This document shows positions 26,001 to 38,577 of a stretch of DNA of 64,000 nucleotides, one piece after another. A program made the translations under genes and the position numbers. The notes under the pieces are model-generated. The model was not told the DNA's origin. It made no database searches and saw only the letters and a program-made list of their open reading frames with translations. This DNA is from Panorpa germanica (lineage: Eukaryota > Arthropoda > Insecta > Mecoptera > Panorpidae). How positions within the stretch are numbered: the first letter of the stretch is position 1; each line of letters starts with the position of its first letter. Location: assembly GCA_963678705.1 (NCBI GenBank), contig CAVMBN010000138.1:1-64000 (forward strand), written 5' to 3'.

Positions 26001-27723
26001 TTGAATTTTGTTATTACCATTCAATTATATTCAAATCGGAGCAGCGGTTTAGAAGTTAGCGAATTTTTTAAAAAATTTTAAACGTTGCATTTTTACAACT
26101 TTTCTAATGTATTTTTACGTAAAATTTTCCACTGAATCCAATGGTGAAAACCATTTTCAAATCGGACAAGCGATTTAAAAGTTTATCGATTAAATATTTA
26201 TAACTCGTGAACTAATGGTCATTATATCTATTATTTTGAGGTTTCAAAATTAGTTAATACATTTAAGTGGCAACCTCTATTAGAGGTTGCAATAAAATCT
26301 ATACATTTAAGTGGCAACCTCTATTTAGAGGTTGCAATAAAATCTATACATTATTTGTTGAAACCTCTATTATTTTGAGGTTTCAAAATTAGTTAATACA
26401 TTTAAGTGGCAACCTCTATTTAGAGGTTGCAATAAATTCTATACATTATTTGTTGGAACCTCTACTACATATAGATATATGTAGCATACTTGGAACGTTA
26501 ATTGCCAAGGACAGGTAAGAGATAGAAAGCTAAAATTTTAATATGAGGTAGTCTAGACACTACTTTATAAATTTTATATAATGTTTCTATTAGGAGCTAT
26601 AAGGGGGCCACACTAGAGCCATGCATTCTATGGTTTGCACAAGCGTTACATTTATTGACATAGCATGCTTGCAACGTTAATTACAAGGTACAATAAAGAG
26701 CTAGGATGCTTAAATTTTAATATGAGATAGTCTAGACACTACTTTATAAATTTTATATAATCTTTCTATTAGGAGCTATAAGGGGGCCACACTAGAGCCA
26801 TGCATTCTATGGTTTGCACAAGCGTTACATTTATTGACATAGCATGCTTGCAACGTTAATTACAAGGTACAATAAAGAGCTAGGATGCTTAAATTTTAAT
26901 ATGAGATAGTCTAGACACTACTTTATAAATTTTATATAATCTTTCTATTAGGAGCTATAAGGGGGCCACACTAGAGCCATGCATTCTATGGTTTGCACAA
27001 GCGTTACATTTATTGACATAGCATGCTTGCAACGTTAATTACAAGGTACAATAAAGAGCTAGGATGCTTAAATTTTAATATGAGATAGTCTAGACACTAC
27101 TTTATAAATTTTATATAATCTTTCTATTAGGAGCTATAAGGGGGCCACACTAGAGCCATGCATTCAATGGATTGCACAAGCATTACACAAGCGTTACATT
27201 CAACAATGACATAGCATGCTTACAACGTTAACTGTAAGGTACAATATAGACCTAGGAGGCTCAAATTTTAATATGAGATAGTCTAAACACTCCTTTATAA
27301 ATTTTATATACAGTTTCTATTAGGGGGCACATTATTATAATTTTAAATATAAACGGCCGTAACGATAAAAACAAATGTCGTAACGATAAAAACAAATGTC
27401 GTAATGATAAAAACAAATGTCGTAATGATAAAAACAAATGTCGTAATGATAAAAACAAATGTCGTAACGATAAAAGCAAATGTCCATTATTTAACCCTTG
27501 ACACGCCGATATTTCGAAAACCGGGAGGCCTACCAAAAAATAAATTACATATTTTAAATCAGCGTAAAAAGTTACGTTAATATAGGTCATAAATTTTACA
27601 TTCACGGTAATATACCTTGTTAAAATATCATTTTTTTCGAATAATTTTTCGACTACCAAATGTTCTAAAATGTTCTATCAAGCTTCAAGTGTTATTATCT
27701 CATGAACCATAAGAGATAGAAGT
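23014..27723 (+). repeat. 4,710-bp repeat, unit 4
   Basis: Full unit; no difference from unit 1 seen. Confidence 0.95.
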
Positions 27724-30700
27724 CTGAAATTTTTATATGAGGTAGTCTAGACTCTCCTTTATAAAATTTATATAATGTTTCTATTAGGAGCCTTAAGGGG
27801 GCCACACTAGAGCCATGCATTCTATGGTTTGCACAAGCTTTACATTTATTGACATAGCATGCTTGGAACGTTAATTACAGAGCACAGTTTAGAGCTGGGA
27901 ATCTGAAATTTTTATATGAGGTAGTATAGACACTCCTTTATAAATTGTATATACAGTTTCTATTAGGAGCCTTAAGGGGGCCACACTAGAGCCATGCATT
28001 CAATGGATTGCACAAGCATTACACAAGCGTTACATTCAACAATGACATAGCATGCTTACAACGTTAACTGTAAGGTACAATATAGACCTAGGAGGCTCAA
28101 ATTTTAATATGAGATAGTCTAAACACTCCTTTATAAATTTTATATACAGTTTCTATTAGGAGCCTCAAGGGGGCCACGCTAGAGCCATGTATTCCATGGG
28201 TTGCACAAGCTTTACATTTATTGACATAGCATGCTTGGAACGTTAATTACAGAGCACAGTTTAGAGCTGGGAATCTGAAATTTTTATATGAGGTAGTATA
28301 GACACTCCTTTATAAATTTTATATACAGTTTCTATTAGGAGCCTTAAGGGGGCCACACTAGAGCCATGCATTCAATGGATTGCACAAGCATTACACAAGC
28401 GTTACATTCAACAATGACATAGCATGCTTACAACGTTAACTGTAAGGTACAATATAGACCTAGGAGGCTCAAATTTTAATATGAGATAGTCTAAACACTC
28501 CTTTATAAATTTTATATACAGTTTCTATTAGGAGCCTTAAGGGGGCCACGCTAGAGCCATGTATTCCATGGGTTGCACAAGCTTTACATTTATTGACATA
28601 GCATGCTTGGAACGTTAATTACAGAGCACAGTTTAGAGCTGGGAATCTGAAATTTTTATATGAGGTAGTATAGACACTCCTTTATAAATTTTATATACAG
28701 TTTCTTTTAGGAGCCTTAAGGGGGCAACACTAGAGCCATGCATTCAATGGATTGCACAAGCATTACACAAGCGTTACATTCAACAATGACATAGCATGCT
28801 TACAACGTTAACTGTAAGGTACAATATAGACCTAGGAGGCTCAAATTTTAATATGAGATAGTCTAAACACTCCTTTATAAATTTTATATACAGTTTCTAT
28901 TAGGAGCCTTAAGGGGGCCACGCTAGAGCCATGTATTCCATGGGTTGCACAAGCTTTACATTTATTGACATAGCATGCTTGCAACGTTAATTCCAAGGTA
29001 CAATAAAGAGCTAGGATGCCTAAATTTTAATATGAGATAGTCTAGACACTACTTTATAAATTTTATATAATTTTTCTATTAGGAGCTATAAGGGGGCCAC
29101 ACTAGAGCCATGCATTCTATGGGTTTGCACAAGCGTTATAAATTTATTCTCTATTTAGAGGTTGCAAGAGAATCTATATAGTATTTTTTGAAACCTCAAT
29201 TTAGAGGTTGCAAGAAAATCTATATAGTATTTTTTGAAACCTCAATTTAGAGGTTGCAAGAAAATCTATATAGTATTTTTTGAAACCTCAATTTAGAGGT
29301 TGCAAGAAAATCTATATAGTATTTTTTGAAACCTCAATTTAGAGGTTGCAAGATTCCATTTTGAAAATGGTTTTCTTGCTGTAGCTCCTAAACGGCTTGA
29401 CGAATTTCAAATTGGTTTTCGCCATTAGACGCGCAGGGAAATTCTACATAAAATGGCATTTACCAATTTTTAATAATACCAATAGTACACTTGTAATTTA
29501 AGAAAAACCAATTTTGTCGGCCATTTTGATAATGGTTTTATTGCTGTTTTAATTTTAGTTTTAATTTAAGTTTTAATTTAAGTTTTAATTTAAGTTTTAA
29601 TTTAAGTTTTAATTTAAGTTTTAATTTAAAAAAAATTTTATTACGGTTTCGGACGTAGAATTTTACGCTGAATCCAAGGACGAGCTCGTATTTCAAATAC
29701 GACCATTATTTCGTCCATCAAGTGCCCATAACTCGAGAACTAATAGTCGGAGGAAAATAAAATTTACGTAACATTTTTGGAAATTTAATAAGGTTAACCC
29801 CTTTAAAATTTCGAAATTTCGAAATTTTTTCGAAAATTTTTTTATATTTGTTTCGGACGTAGAATTTTACTCTGAATCCAAGGACGAGCTCGTATTTCAA
29901 ATACGACCATTATTTCGTCCATCAAGTGCCCATAACTCGAGAACTAATAGTCGGAGGAAAATAAAATTTACGTAACATTTTTGGAAATTTAATAAGGTTA
30001 ACCCCTTTAAAATTTCGAAATTTCGAAATTTTTTCGAAAATTTTTTTATATTTGTTTCGGACGTAGAATTTTACGCTGAATCCAAGGACGAGCTCGTATT
30101 TCAAATACGACCATTATTTCGTCCATCAAGTGCCCATAACTCGAGAACTAATGGTCGGAGGAAAATAAAATTTACGTAACATTTTTGGAAATTTAATAAG
30201 GTTAACCTCTTCAAAAATTTCATTTTTTCGACTTTTTTTTTATATTTTTTTCGGACGTAGAATTTTACGCTGAATCCAAGGACGAGCTCGTATTTCAAAT
30301 ACGACCATTATTTCGTCCATCAAGTGCCCATAACTCGAGAACTAATGGTCGGAGGAAAATAAAATTTACGTAACATTTTTGGAAATTTAATAAGGTTAAC
30401 CTCTTCAAAAATTTCATTTTTTCGACTTTTTTTTTATATTTTTTTCGGACGTAGAATTTTACGCTGAATCCAAGGACGAGCTCGTATTTCAAATACGACC
30501 ATTATTTCGTCCATCAAGTGCCCATAACTCGAGAACTAATCGTCGGAGGAAAATAAATTTTACGGCGTTAGAATCGGCGTTGAATTTTACTATAGTATAT
30601 GTTTAAATTTTTCAAATTGGATCAGCGGTTCAAAAGTTAGCGCCTAAAACATATGTAACTCGAGAACTAATGGTCGGACATGAATTTTTCTTACAGATTT

Positions 30701-32433
30701 GGAATCAGCGTTGAATTTTGTTATTACCATTCAATTATATTCAAATCGGAGCAGCGGTTTAGAAGTTAGCGAATTTTTTAAAAAATTTTAAACGTTGCAT
30801 TTTTACAACTTTTCTAATGTATTTTTACGTAAAATTTTCCACTGAATCCAATGGTGAAAACCATTTTCAAATCGGACAAGCGATTTAAAAGTTTATCGAT
30901 TAAATATTTATAACTCGTGAACTAATGGTCATTATATCTATTATTTTGAGGTTTCAAAATTAGTTAATACATTTAAGTGGCAACCTCTATTAGAGGTTGC
31001 AATAAAATCTATACATTTAAGTGGCAACCTCTATTTAGAGGTTGCAATAAAATCTATACATTATTTGTTGAAACCTCTATTATTTTGAGGTTTCAAAATT
31101 AGTTAATACATTTAAGTGGCAACCTCTATTTAGAGGTTGCAATAAATTCTATACATTATTTGTTGGAACCTCTACTACATATAGATATATGTAGCATACT
31201 TGGAACGTTAATTGCCAAGGACAGGTAAGAGATAGAAAGCTAAAATTTTAATATGAGGTAGTCTAGACACTACTTTATAAATTTTATATAATGTTTCTAT
31301 TAGGAGCTATAAGGGGGCCACACTAGAGCCATGCATTCTATGGTTTGCACAAGCGTTACATTTATTGACATAGCATGCTTGCAACGTTAATTACAAGGTA
31401 CAATAAAGAGCTAGGATGCTTAAATTTTAATATGAGATAGTCTAGACACTACTTTATAAATTTTATATAATCTTTCTATTAGGAGCTATAAGGGGGCCAC
31501 ACTAGAGCCATGCATTCTATGGTTTGCACAAGCGTTACATTTATTGACATAGCATGCTTGCAACGTTAATTACAAGGTACAATAAAGAGCTAGGATGCTT
31601 AAATTTTAATATGAGATAGTCTAGACACTACTTTATAAATTTTATATAATCTTTCTATTAGGAGCTATAAGGGGGCCACACTAGAGCCATGCATTCTATG
31701 GTTTGCACAAGCGTTACATTTATTGACATAGCATGCTTGCAACGTTAATTACAAGGTACAATAAAGAGCTAGGATGCTTAAATTTTAATATGAGATAGTC
31801 TAGACACTACTTTATAAATTTTATATAATCTTTCTATTAGGAGCTATAAGGGGGCCACACTAGAGCCATGCATTCAATGGATTGCACAAGCATTACACAA
31901 GCGTTACATTCAACAATGACATAGCATGCTTACAACGTTAACTGTAAGGTACAATATAGACCTAGGAGGCTCAAATTTTAATATGAGATAGTCTAAACAC
32001 TCCTTTATAAATTTTATATACAGTTTCTATTAGGGGGCACATTATTATAATTTTAAATATAAACGGCCGTAACGATAAAAACAAATGTCGTAACGATAAA
32101 AACAAATGTCGTAATGATAAAAACAAATGTCGTAATGATAAAAACAAATGTCGTAATGATAAAAACAAATGTCGTAACGATAAAAGCAAATGTCCATTAT
32201 TTAACCCTTGACACGCCGATATTTCGAAAACCGGGAGGCCTACCAAAAAATAAATTACATATTTTAAATCAGCGTAAAAAGTTACGTTAATATAGGTCAT
32301 AAATTTTACATTCACGGTAATATACCTTGTTAAAATATCATTTTTTTCGAATAATTTTTCGACTACCAAATGTTCTAAAATGTTCTATCAAGCTTCAAGT
32401 GTTATTATCTCATGAACCATAAGAGATAGAAGT
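27724..32433 (+). repeat. 4,710-bp repeat, unit 5
   Basis: Full unit; no difference from unit 1 seen. Confidence 0.95.
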
Positions 32434-35400
32434 CTGAAATTTTTATATGAGGTAGTCTAGACTCTCCTTTATAAAATTTATATAATGTTTCTATTAGGAG
32501 CCTTAAGGGGGCCACACTAGAGCCATGCATTCTATGGTTTGCACAAGCTTTACATTTATTGACATAGCATGCTTGGAACGTTAATTACAGAGCACAGTTT
32601 AGAGCTGGGAATCTGAAATTTTTATATGAGGTAGTATAGACACTCCTTTATAAATTGTATATACAGTTTCTATTAGGAGCCTTAAGGGGGCCACACTAGA
32701 GCCATGCATTCAATGGATTGCACAAGCATTACACAAGCGTTACATTCAACAATGACATAGCATGCTTACAACGTTAACTGTAAGGTACAATATAGACCTA
32801 GGAGGCTCAAATTTTAATATGAGATAGTCTAAACACTCCTTTATAAATTTTATATACAGTTTCTATTAGGAGCCTCAAGGGGGCCACGCTAGAGCCATGT
32901 ATTCCATGGGTTGCACAAGCTTTACATTTATTGACATAGCATGCTTGGAACGTTAATTACAGAGCACAGTTTAGAGCTGGGAATCTGAAATTTTTATATG
33001 AGGTAGTATAGACACTCCTTTATAAATTTTATATACAGTTTCTATTAGGAGCCTTAAGGGGGCCACACTAGAGCCATGCATTCAATGGATTGCACAAGCA
33101 TTACACAAGCGTTACATTCAACAATGACATAGCATGCTTACAACGTTAACTGTAAGGTACAATATAGACCTAGGAGGCTCAAATTTTAATATGAGATAGT
33201 CTAAACACTCCTTTATAAATTTTATATACAGTTTCTATTAGGAGCCTTAAGGGGGCCACGCTAGAGCCATGTATTCCATGGGTTGCACAAGCTTTACATT
33301 TATTGACATAGCATGCTTGGAACGTTAATTACAGAGCACAGTTTAGAGCTGGGAATCTGAAATTTTTATATGAGGTAGTATAGACACTCCTTTATAAATT
33401 TTATATACAGTTTCTTTTAGGAGCCTTAAGGGGGCAACACTAGAGCCATGCATTCAATGGATTGCACAAGCATTACACAAGCGTTACATTCAACAATGAC
33501 ATAGCATGCTTACAACGTTAACTGTAAGGTACAATATAGACCTAGGAGGCTCAAATTTTAATATGAGATAGTCTAAACACTCCTTTATAAATTTTATATA
33601 CAGTTTCTATTAGGAGCCTTAAGGGGGCCACGCTAGAGCCATGTATTCCATGGGTTGCACAAGCTTTACATTTATTGACATAGCATGCTTGCAACGTTAA
33701 TTCCAAGGTACAATAAAGAGCTAGGATGCCTAAATTTTAATATGAGATAGTCTAGACACTACTTTATAAATTTTATATAATTTTTCTATTAGGAGCTATA
33801 AGGGGGCCACACTAGAGCCATGCATTCTATGGGTTTGCACAAGCGTTATAAATTTATTCTCTATTTAGAGGTTGCAAGAGAATCTATATAGTATTTTTTG
33901 AAACCTCAATTTAGAGGTTGCAAGAAAATCTATATAGTATTTTTTGAAACCTCAATTTAGAGGTTGCAAGAAAATCTATATAGTATTTTTTGAAACCTCA
34001 ATTTAGAGGTTGCAAGAAAATCTATATAGTATTTTTTGAAACCTCAATTTAGAGGTTGCAAGATTCCATTTTGAAAATGGTTTTCTTGCTGTAGCTCCTA
34101 AACGGCTTGACGAATTTCAAATTGGTTTTCGCCATTAGACGCGCAGGGAAATTCTACATAAAATGGCATTTACCAATTTTTAATAATACCAATAGTACAC
34201 TTGTAATTTAAGAAAAACCAATTTTGTCGGCCATTTTGATAATGGTTTTATTGCTGTTTTAATTTTAGTTTTAATTTAAGTTTTAATTTAAGTTTTAATT
34301 TAAGTTTTAATTTAAGTTTTAATTTAAGTTTTAATTTAAAAAAAATTTTATTACGGTTTCGGACGTAGAATTTTACGCTGAATCCAAGGACGAGCTCGTA
34401 TTTCAAATACGACCATTATTTCGTCCATCAAGTGCCCATAACTCGAGAACTAATAGTCGGAGGAAAATAAAATTTACGTAACATTTTTGGAAATTTAATA
34501 AGGTTAACCCCTTTAAAATTTCGAAATTTCGAAATTTTTTCGAAAATTTTTTTATATTTGTTTCGGACGTAGAATTTTACTCTGAATCCAAGGACGAGCT
34601 CGTATTTCAAATACGACCATTATTTCGTCCATCAAGTGCCCATAACTCGAGAACTAATAGTCGGAGGAAAATAAAATTTACGTAACATTTTTGGAAATTT
34701 AATAAGGTTAACCCCTTTAAAATTTCGAAATTTCGAAATTTTTTCGAAAATTTTTTTATATTTGTTTCGGACGTAGAATTTTACGCTGAATCCAAGGACG
34801 AGCTCGTATTTCAAATACGACCATTATTTCGTCCATCAAGTGCCCATAACTCGAGAACTAATGGTCGGAGGAAAATAAAATTTACGTAACATTTTTGGAA
34901 ATTTAATAAGGTTAACCTCTTCAAAAATTTCATTTTTTCGACTTTTTTTTTATATTTTTTTCGGACGTAGAATTTTACGCTGAATCCAAGGACGAGCTCG
35001 TATTTCAAATACGACCATTATTTCGTCCATCAAGTGCCCATAACTCGAGAACTAATGGTCGGAGGAAAATAAAATTTACGTAACATTTTTGGAAATTTAA
35101 TAAGGTTAACCTCTTCAAAAATTTCATTTTTTCGACTTTTTTTTTATATTTTTTTCGGACGTAGAATTTTACGCTGAATCCAAGGACGAGCTCGTATTTC
35201 AAATACGACCATTATTTCGTCCATCAAGTGCCCATAACTCGAGAACTAATCGTCGGAGGAAAATAAATTTTACGGCGTTAGAATCGGCGTTGAATTTTAC
35301 TATAGTATATGTTTAAATTTTTCAAATTGGATCAGCGGTTCAAAAGTTAGCGCCTAAAACATATGTAACTCGAGAACTAATGGTCGGACATGAATTTTTC

Positions 35401-35856
35401 TTACAGATTTGGAATCAGCGTTGAATTTTGTTATTACCATTCAATTATATTCAAATCGGAGCAGCGGTTTAGAAGTTAGCGAATTTTTTAAAAAATTTTA
35501 AACGTTGCATTTTTACAACTTTTCTAATGTATTTTTACGTAAAATTTTCCACTGAATCCAATGGTGAAAACCATTTTCAAATCGGACAAGCGATTTAAAA
35601 GTTTATCGATTAAATATTTATAACTCGTGAACTAATGGTCATTATATCTATTATTTTGAGGTTTCAAAATTAGTTAATACATTTAAGTGGCAACCTCTAT
35701 TAGAGGTTGCAATAAAATCTATACATTTAAGTGGCAACCTCTATTTAGAGGTTGCAATAAAATCTATACATTATTTGTTGAAACCTCTATTATTTTGAGG
35801 TTTCAAAATTAGTTAATACATTTAAGTGGCAACCTCTATTTAGAGGTTGCAATAAA
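32434..35856 (+). repeat. 4,710-bp repeat, partial unit 6 (3,423 bp)
   Basis: Matches the first 3.4 kb of the unit, then departs inside the hairpin block where other units read AATAAATTCTATACATTA and this one reads AATAAAATCTATACATTT. The second satellite subfamily, the 21-bp minisatellite and the final spacer are missing. The sequence runs into an expanded 45-bp hairpin array instead. Confidence 0.93.
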
Positions 35857-36105
35857 ATCTATACATTTAAGTGGCAACCTCTATTTAGAGGTTGCAATAA
35901 AACCTATACATTTAAGTGGCAACCTCTATTTAGAGGTTGCAATAAAACCTATACATTTAAGTGGCAACCTCTATTTAGAGGTTGCAATAAAACCTATACA
36001 TTTAAGTGGCAACCTCTATTTAGAGGTTGCAATAAAACCTATACATTTAAGTGGCAACCTCAATTTAGAGGTTGCAATAAAATCTATATAGTATTTTTTG
36101 AAACC
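35826..36105 (+). repeat. Expanded 45-bp hairpin minisatellite, about 6 copies
   Basis: GTGGCAACCT recurs at 35826, 35871, 35916, 35961, 36006 and 36051. Each copy has the perfect arms GCAACCTCTA and TAGAGGTTGC, except the last (CCTCAATTTAGAGG). Copies 2 to 5 share AATAAAACCTATAC, copy 1 has AATAAAATCTATAC. It replaces the normal continuation of the 4,710-bp unit, so it is a local expansion at the edge of that array. Confidence 0.93.
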
Positions 36106-36198
36106 TCAATTTATGTTATGAATGTATGTTACCCTAATACATTTCTTTTTCAAAAATTATTTAAAGTTTACAATAAAATGTATTTATTTTTATGTATT

Positions 36199-36381
36199 AG
36201 CGTTACGTCATTCTATATGACATAATGCTATGCTTGGAACGTTAATTACAGAGCACAGTTTAGAGCTGGGAATCTGAAATTTTTATATGAGGTAGTATAG
36301 ACACTCCTTTATAAATTTTATATACAGTTTCTATTAGGAGCCTTAAGGGGGCCACACTAGAGCCATGCATTCAATGGATTG
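36199..36381 (+). repeat. Satellite fragment inside the hairpin minisatellite
   Basis: From TGCTTGGAACG at 36231 to GGATTGC at 36381 this is nearly identical to the main satellite. A more diverged match extends left to about 36199 (GCGTTACGTC). On the right it joins CTCTATTTAGAGGTTGC directly, which is a hairpin unit missing its first GCAAC. Confidence 0.88.
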
Positions 36382-36490
36382 CTCTATTTAGAGGTTGCAA
36401 TAAAATCTATACATTTAAGTGGCAACCTCTATTTAGAGGTTGCAATAAAACCTATACATTTAAGTGGCAACCTCTATTTAGAGGTTCCAA
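36382..36490 (+). repeat. Hairpin minisatellite, second short block
   Basis: About two and a half 45-bp units. The first is truncated at its left arm and the last ends in TAGAGGTTCC, with one changed base in the arm. Confidence 0.88.
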
Positions 36491-36543
36491 AGTTTAGAAT
36501 TTCCAAAGTTATTCAGTAAAGATGAACTTTAACCTATAGCATC

Positions 36544-36547
<4 letters not shown>

Positions 36548-36604
<57 letters not shown>
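36548..36604. repeat. (AT)n microsatellite, about 57 bp
   Basis: Uninterrupted alternating AT marks the transition from the repeat arrays to largely single-copy sequence. Confidence 0.97.
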
Positions 36605-36607
<3 letters not shown>

Positions 36608-38182
36608 TATTGTTCATTGAAAATATTTAATATTTAGTAAATAATTATATTTAATGTTATGTGTGTAACTGTAATATATTTTTGCAGGCGTAATAAATTC
36701 TATGTTTTTCTTGTTCCATTATATTGGGATCTGTATTATCGACACGCATGCGCGCGCGGTAGATTCAAATCAAAGGAATGCATAATCTTTATATATACGA
36801 TAGAGTAGGGGAAGTAGCGGTATGTACGTATAAAACAACTATGGCATGACGGTCGCTTGCAATCTCTCGCATCAAACAAGTTGAGGTTATTTAAATATCT
36901 ATTCATATGCACATGGATAGTAGAATACTGGCTCAACCATATTATTTGTAATGTTATTAAAAAAAGGTAAAATAATGGTATTCTAATCTTTAAGTAAATA
37001 GTACATATCGTACTTTTTACATTTTATATTTAAATTAAGATATATAATAATATTGTTATGAATGATTTGTTTGTTTTAATTTTTTCAGAATAATATATAT
37101 TAATATTTTATTAATCATCTTCGTTTTCGTATATACATAAATATATTTATCGTAAAGAAATCGTAAAGTGTTATAAAGTATCGTATCTTTTATATTTTTA
37201 TTTTCATATTGTAATCGTAAAAGTAAAGTAAACTAAAAAAAATAATTCTTTATTCAGACAGCGGATTCGAACTCATAACGTTTGGATATGTTGAAAAGAA
37301 GGGCGGTAGACGTAAAAGGAATTCACCCCATCCCATAAATAAAGTAGTTGTGTGTCTGAATTAATAGTACAACATACGTCCAATATATCTGTTTCACACA
37401 GGTACATCACATCATATATATTCTTCTTCTTCCCTCCCTCACTCACTCATCATCATCAAATCTGAGTGTCATATAAATATATATAACTTGCTGGCTGGCT
37501 TGGCTGCTCGGCTGCTCGGCTCGCGGTCTGCGGGGTTGGCGGGGTTCCACAGGTGTGGGGTGTGGGTTGATTCGTCTTCTGTACTATAGCCACTGGACCA
37601 CGAGGTATCCGAACTGTGATTCAATTTTAGGGAAAATAAACTTACCACTCTACATATTAAATAATAATTTATTAATTTGAGTGTACCGGTCTGTGATTCA
37701 CAAATATATTATATATATTCGTGTTCGTCGTGTTCTTTTAATATATTACGCTGCTGTGTTATTTTAATTATTTATTCAATTAAACGTTTGATACTTAATA
37801 TAAATATTATGTGTATTCTGTGTGTGTGTGTGTGTGGTAGATTTTCACATTTTCTAAAGGTACAACATGCTTATTTATATTGTTTGTTATATTATATATA
37901 TAATACGTATTATTTTCTGTTGCATCAGCGTTTGTTTGTTTTAACCTAAAATAACGCTAGGTCATTTTTTTTACGTTTACATTACATTGAACGCGGTTTT
38001 ACATAATTTTACACGTTATATATATAGTCATTAAATAAATGGAAAAGGTTTTAATTAACAATCTATTCATTTGATACGGAACATTACATCTTCTTGTATA
38101 GAGAGTTATTTTTAATTGTTACCTTACCTTACCTTACTTTACATTATATTAACAACAAAAAAAAACAGGAGTAATTGTTCGA
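36605..38182. other. AT-rich single-copy sequence, no gene recognised
   Basis: I see no conserved protein in six frames. A 66-codon minus frame at 36736-36936 and a 90-codon plus frame at 37677-37949 look fortuitous; the latter has no ATG at its start and owes its length partly to a TG tract near 37816-37835. Other contents are an alternating purine-pyrimidine stretch near 36743-36760 and a short TTACC/TTACT tract near 38120-38140. Confidence 0.6.
37481..37560 (+). other. GC-rich low-complexity island
   Basis: In a strongly AT-rich setting this holds CTGGCTGGCTTGGCTGCTCG-type tandem motifs, then CGCGGTCTGCGGGGTTGGCG and a GGTGTGGGG run. TTC, CCT and CTCA tracts lie just upstream (37424-37455). 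It could be the 5' region of a gene whose body is elsewhere, or only low-complexity sequence. No TATA box or initiator is distinctive enough to call. Confidence 0.35.
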
Positions 38183-38184
38183 TA

Positions 38185-38575
38185 GAGCTACACCTTTTGT
38201 TTTGAATCTTATTAAAAAACTATTGCATGTTCGTATGTTTTACGGTATTTGTTGTATACTTAAAACATGTACAAATCTTACATAATATACATTATACCTC
38301 TTTTTACGTAGAAAAAAACAATATTAATGGTTAAAGTTAAATGTTCAAATTTGAGGTTAGAAATAATATGACATTGTGCTATATATAAATGACAAAACAT
38401 TTATTGGTCAACTTTAAGCATAAATTCTTTCCATTTTCTAATAAAAAATGGTATAATGTATATTACATTACATATTTGTAAATATTTTCACTATATTAAA
38501 AGCATCATGAAATTTACGAAAGTGCTATAGTTTTTTTATAAGATTCAAAACAAAAGGTGTAGCTCTACCAAAATT
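38185..38575. mobile_element. MITE with about 38-bp terminal inverted repeats and TA target duplication
   Basis: The left end GAGCTACACCTTTTGTTTTG is matched on the opposite strand at the right end (CAAAACAAAAGGTGTAGCTC at 38556-38575). Complementarity continues through AATCTTATTAAAAAACTAT with about one mismatch. Both ends abut TA (38183-38184 and 38576-38577), the target duplication of Tc1/mariner-type transposases. The 391-bp element has no coding capacity, so it would depend on a transposase made elsewhere. Assignment to Tc1/mariner rests on the TA only. A single copy lies in the window. Confidence 0.85.
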
Positions 38576-38577
38576 TA

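Larger units (their letters stand above)
8884..35856 (+). repeat. Higher-order repeat array, 4,710-bp unit, about 5.7 copies
   Basis: Every landmark recurs at exactly 4,710 bp: for example the switch sequence CTGAAATTTTTATATGAGG at 8884 and 13594, and the 21-bp minisatellite at 13228, 17938, 22648, 27358 and 32068. Five full units are followed by a partial unit that stops matching at about 35857 inside a hairpin repeat. By eye I found one substitution in the array, T to G at 19652. Each unit is a stack of distinct tandem repeats, described block by block for the first unit; add multiples of 4,710 for the others. No open frame in it looks like a real protein. Confidence 0.97.

Noticed and set aside
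36736..36936. 66-codon minus-strand frame in single-copy sequence
   Set aside because: No recognisable domain and a length expected by chance.
37255..37330. Possible tRNA or tRNA-derived SINE on the minus strand (AGTTCGAATCC resembles a B box)
   Set aside because: No A box at the right distance and no cloverleaf pairing around the motif.
37677..37949. 90-codon plus-strand frame rich in cysteine and valine
   Set aside because: It has a TTG start, its cysteine-valine run derives from a TG tract, and it shows no family similarity.
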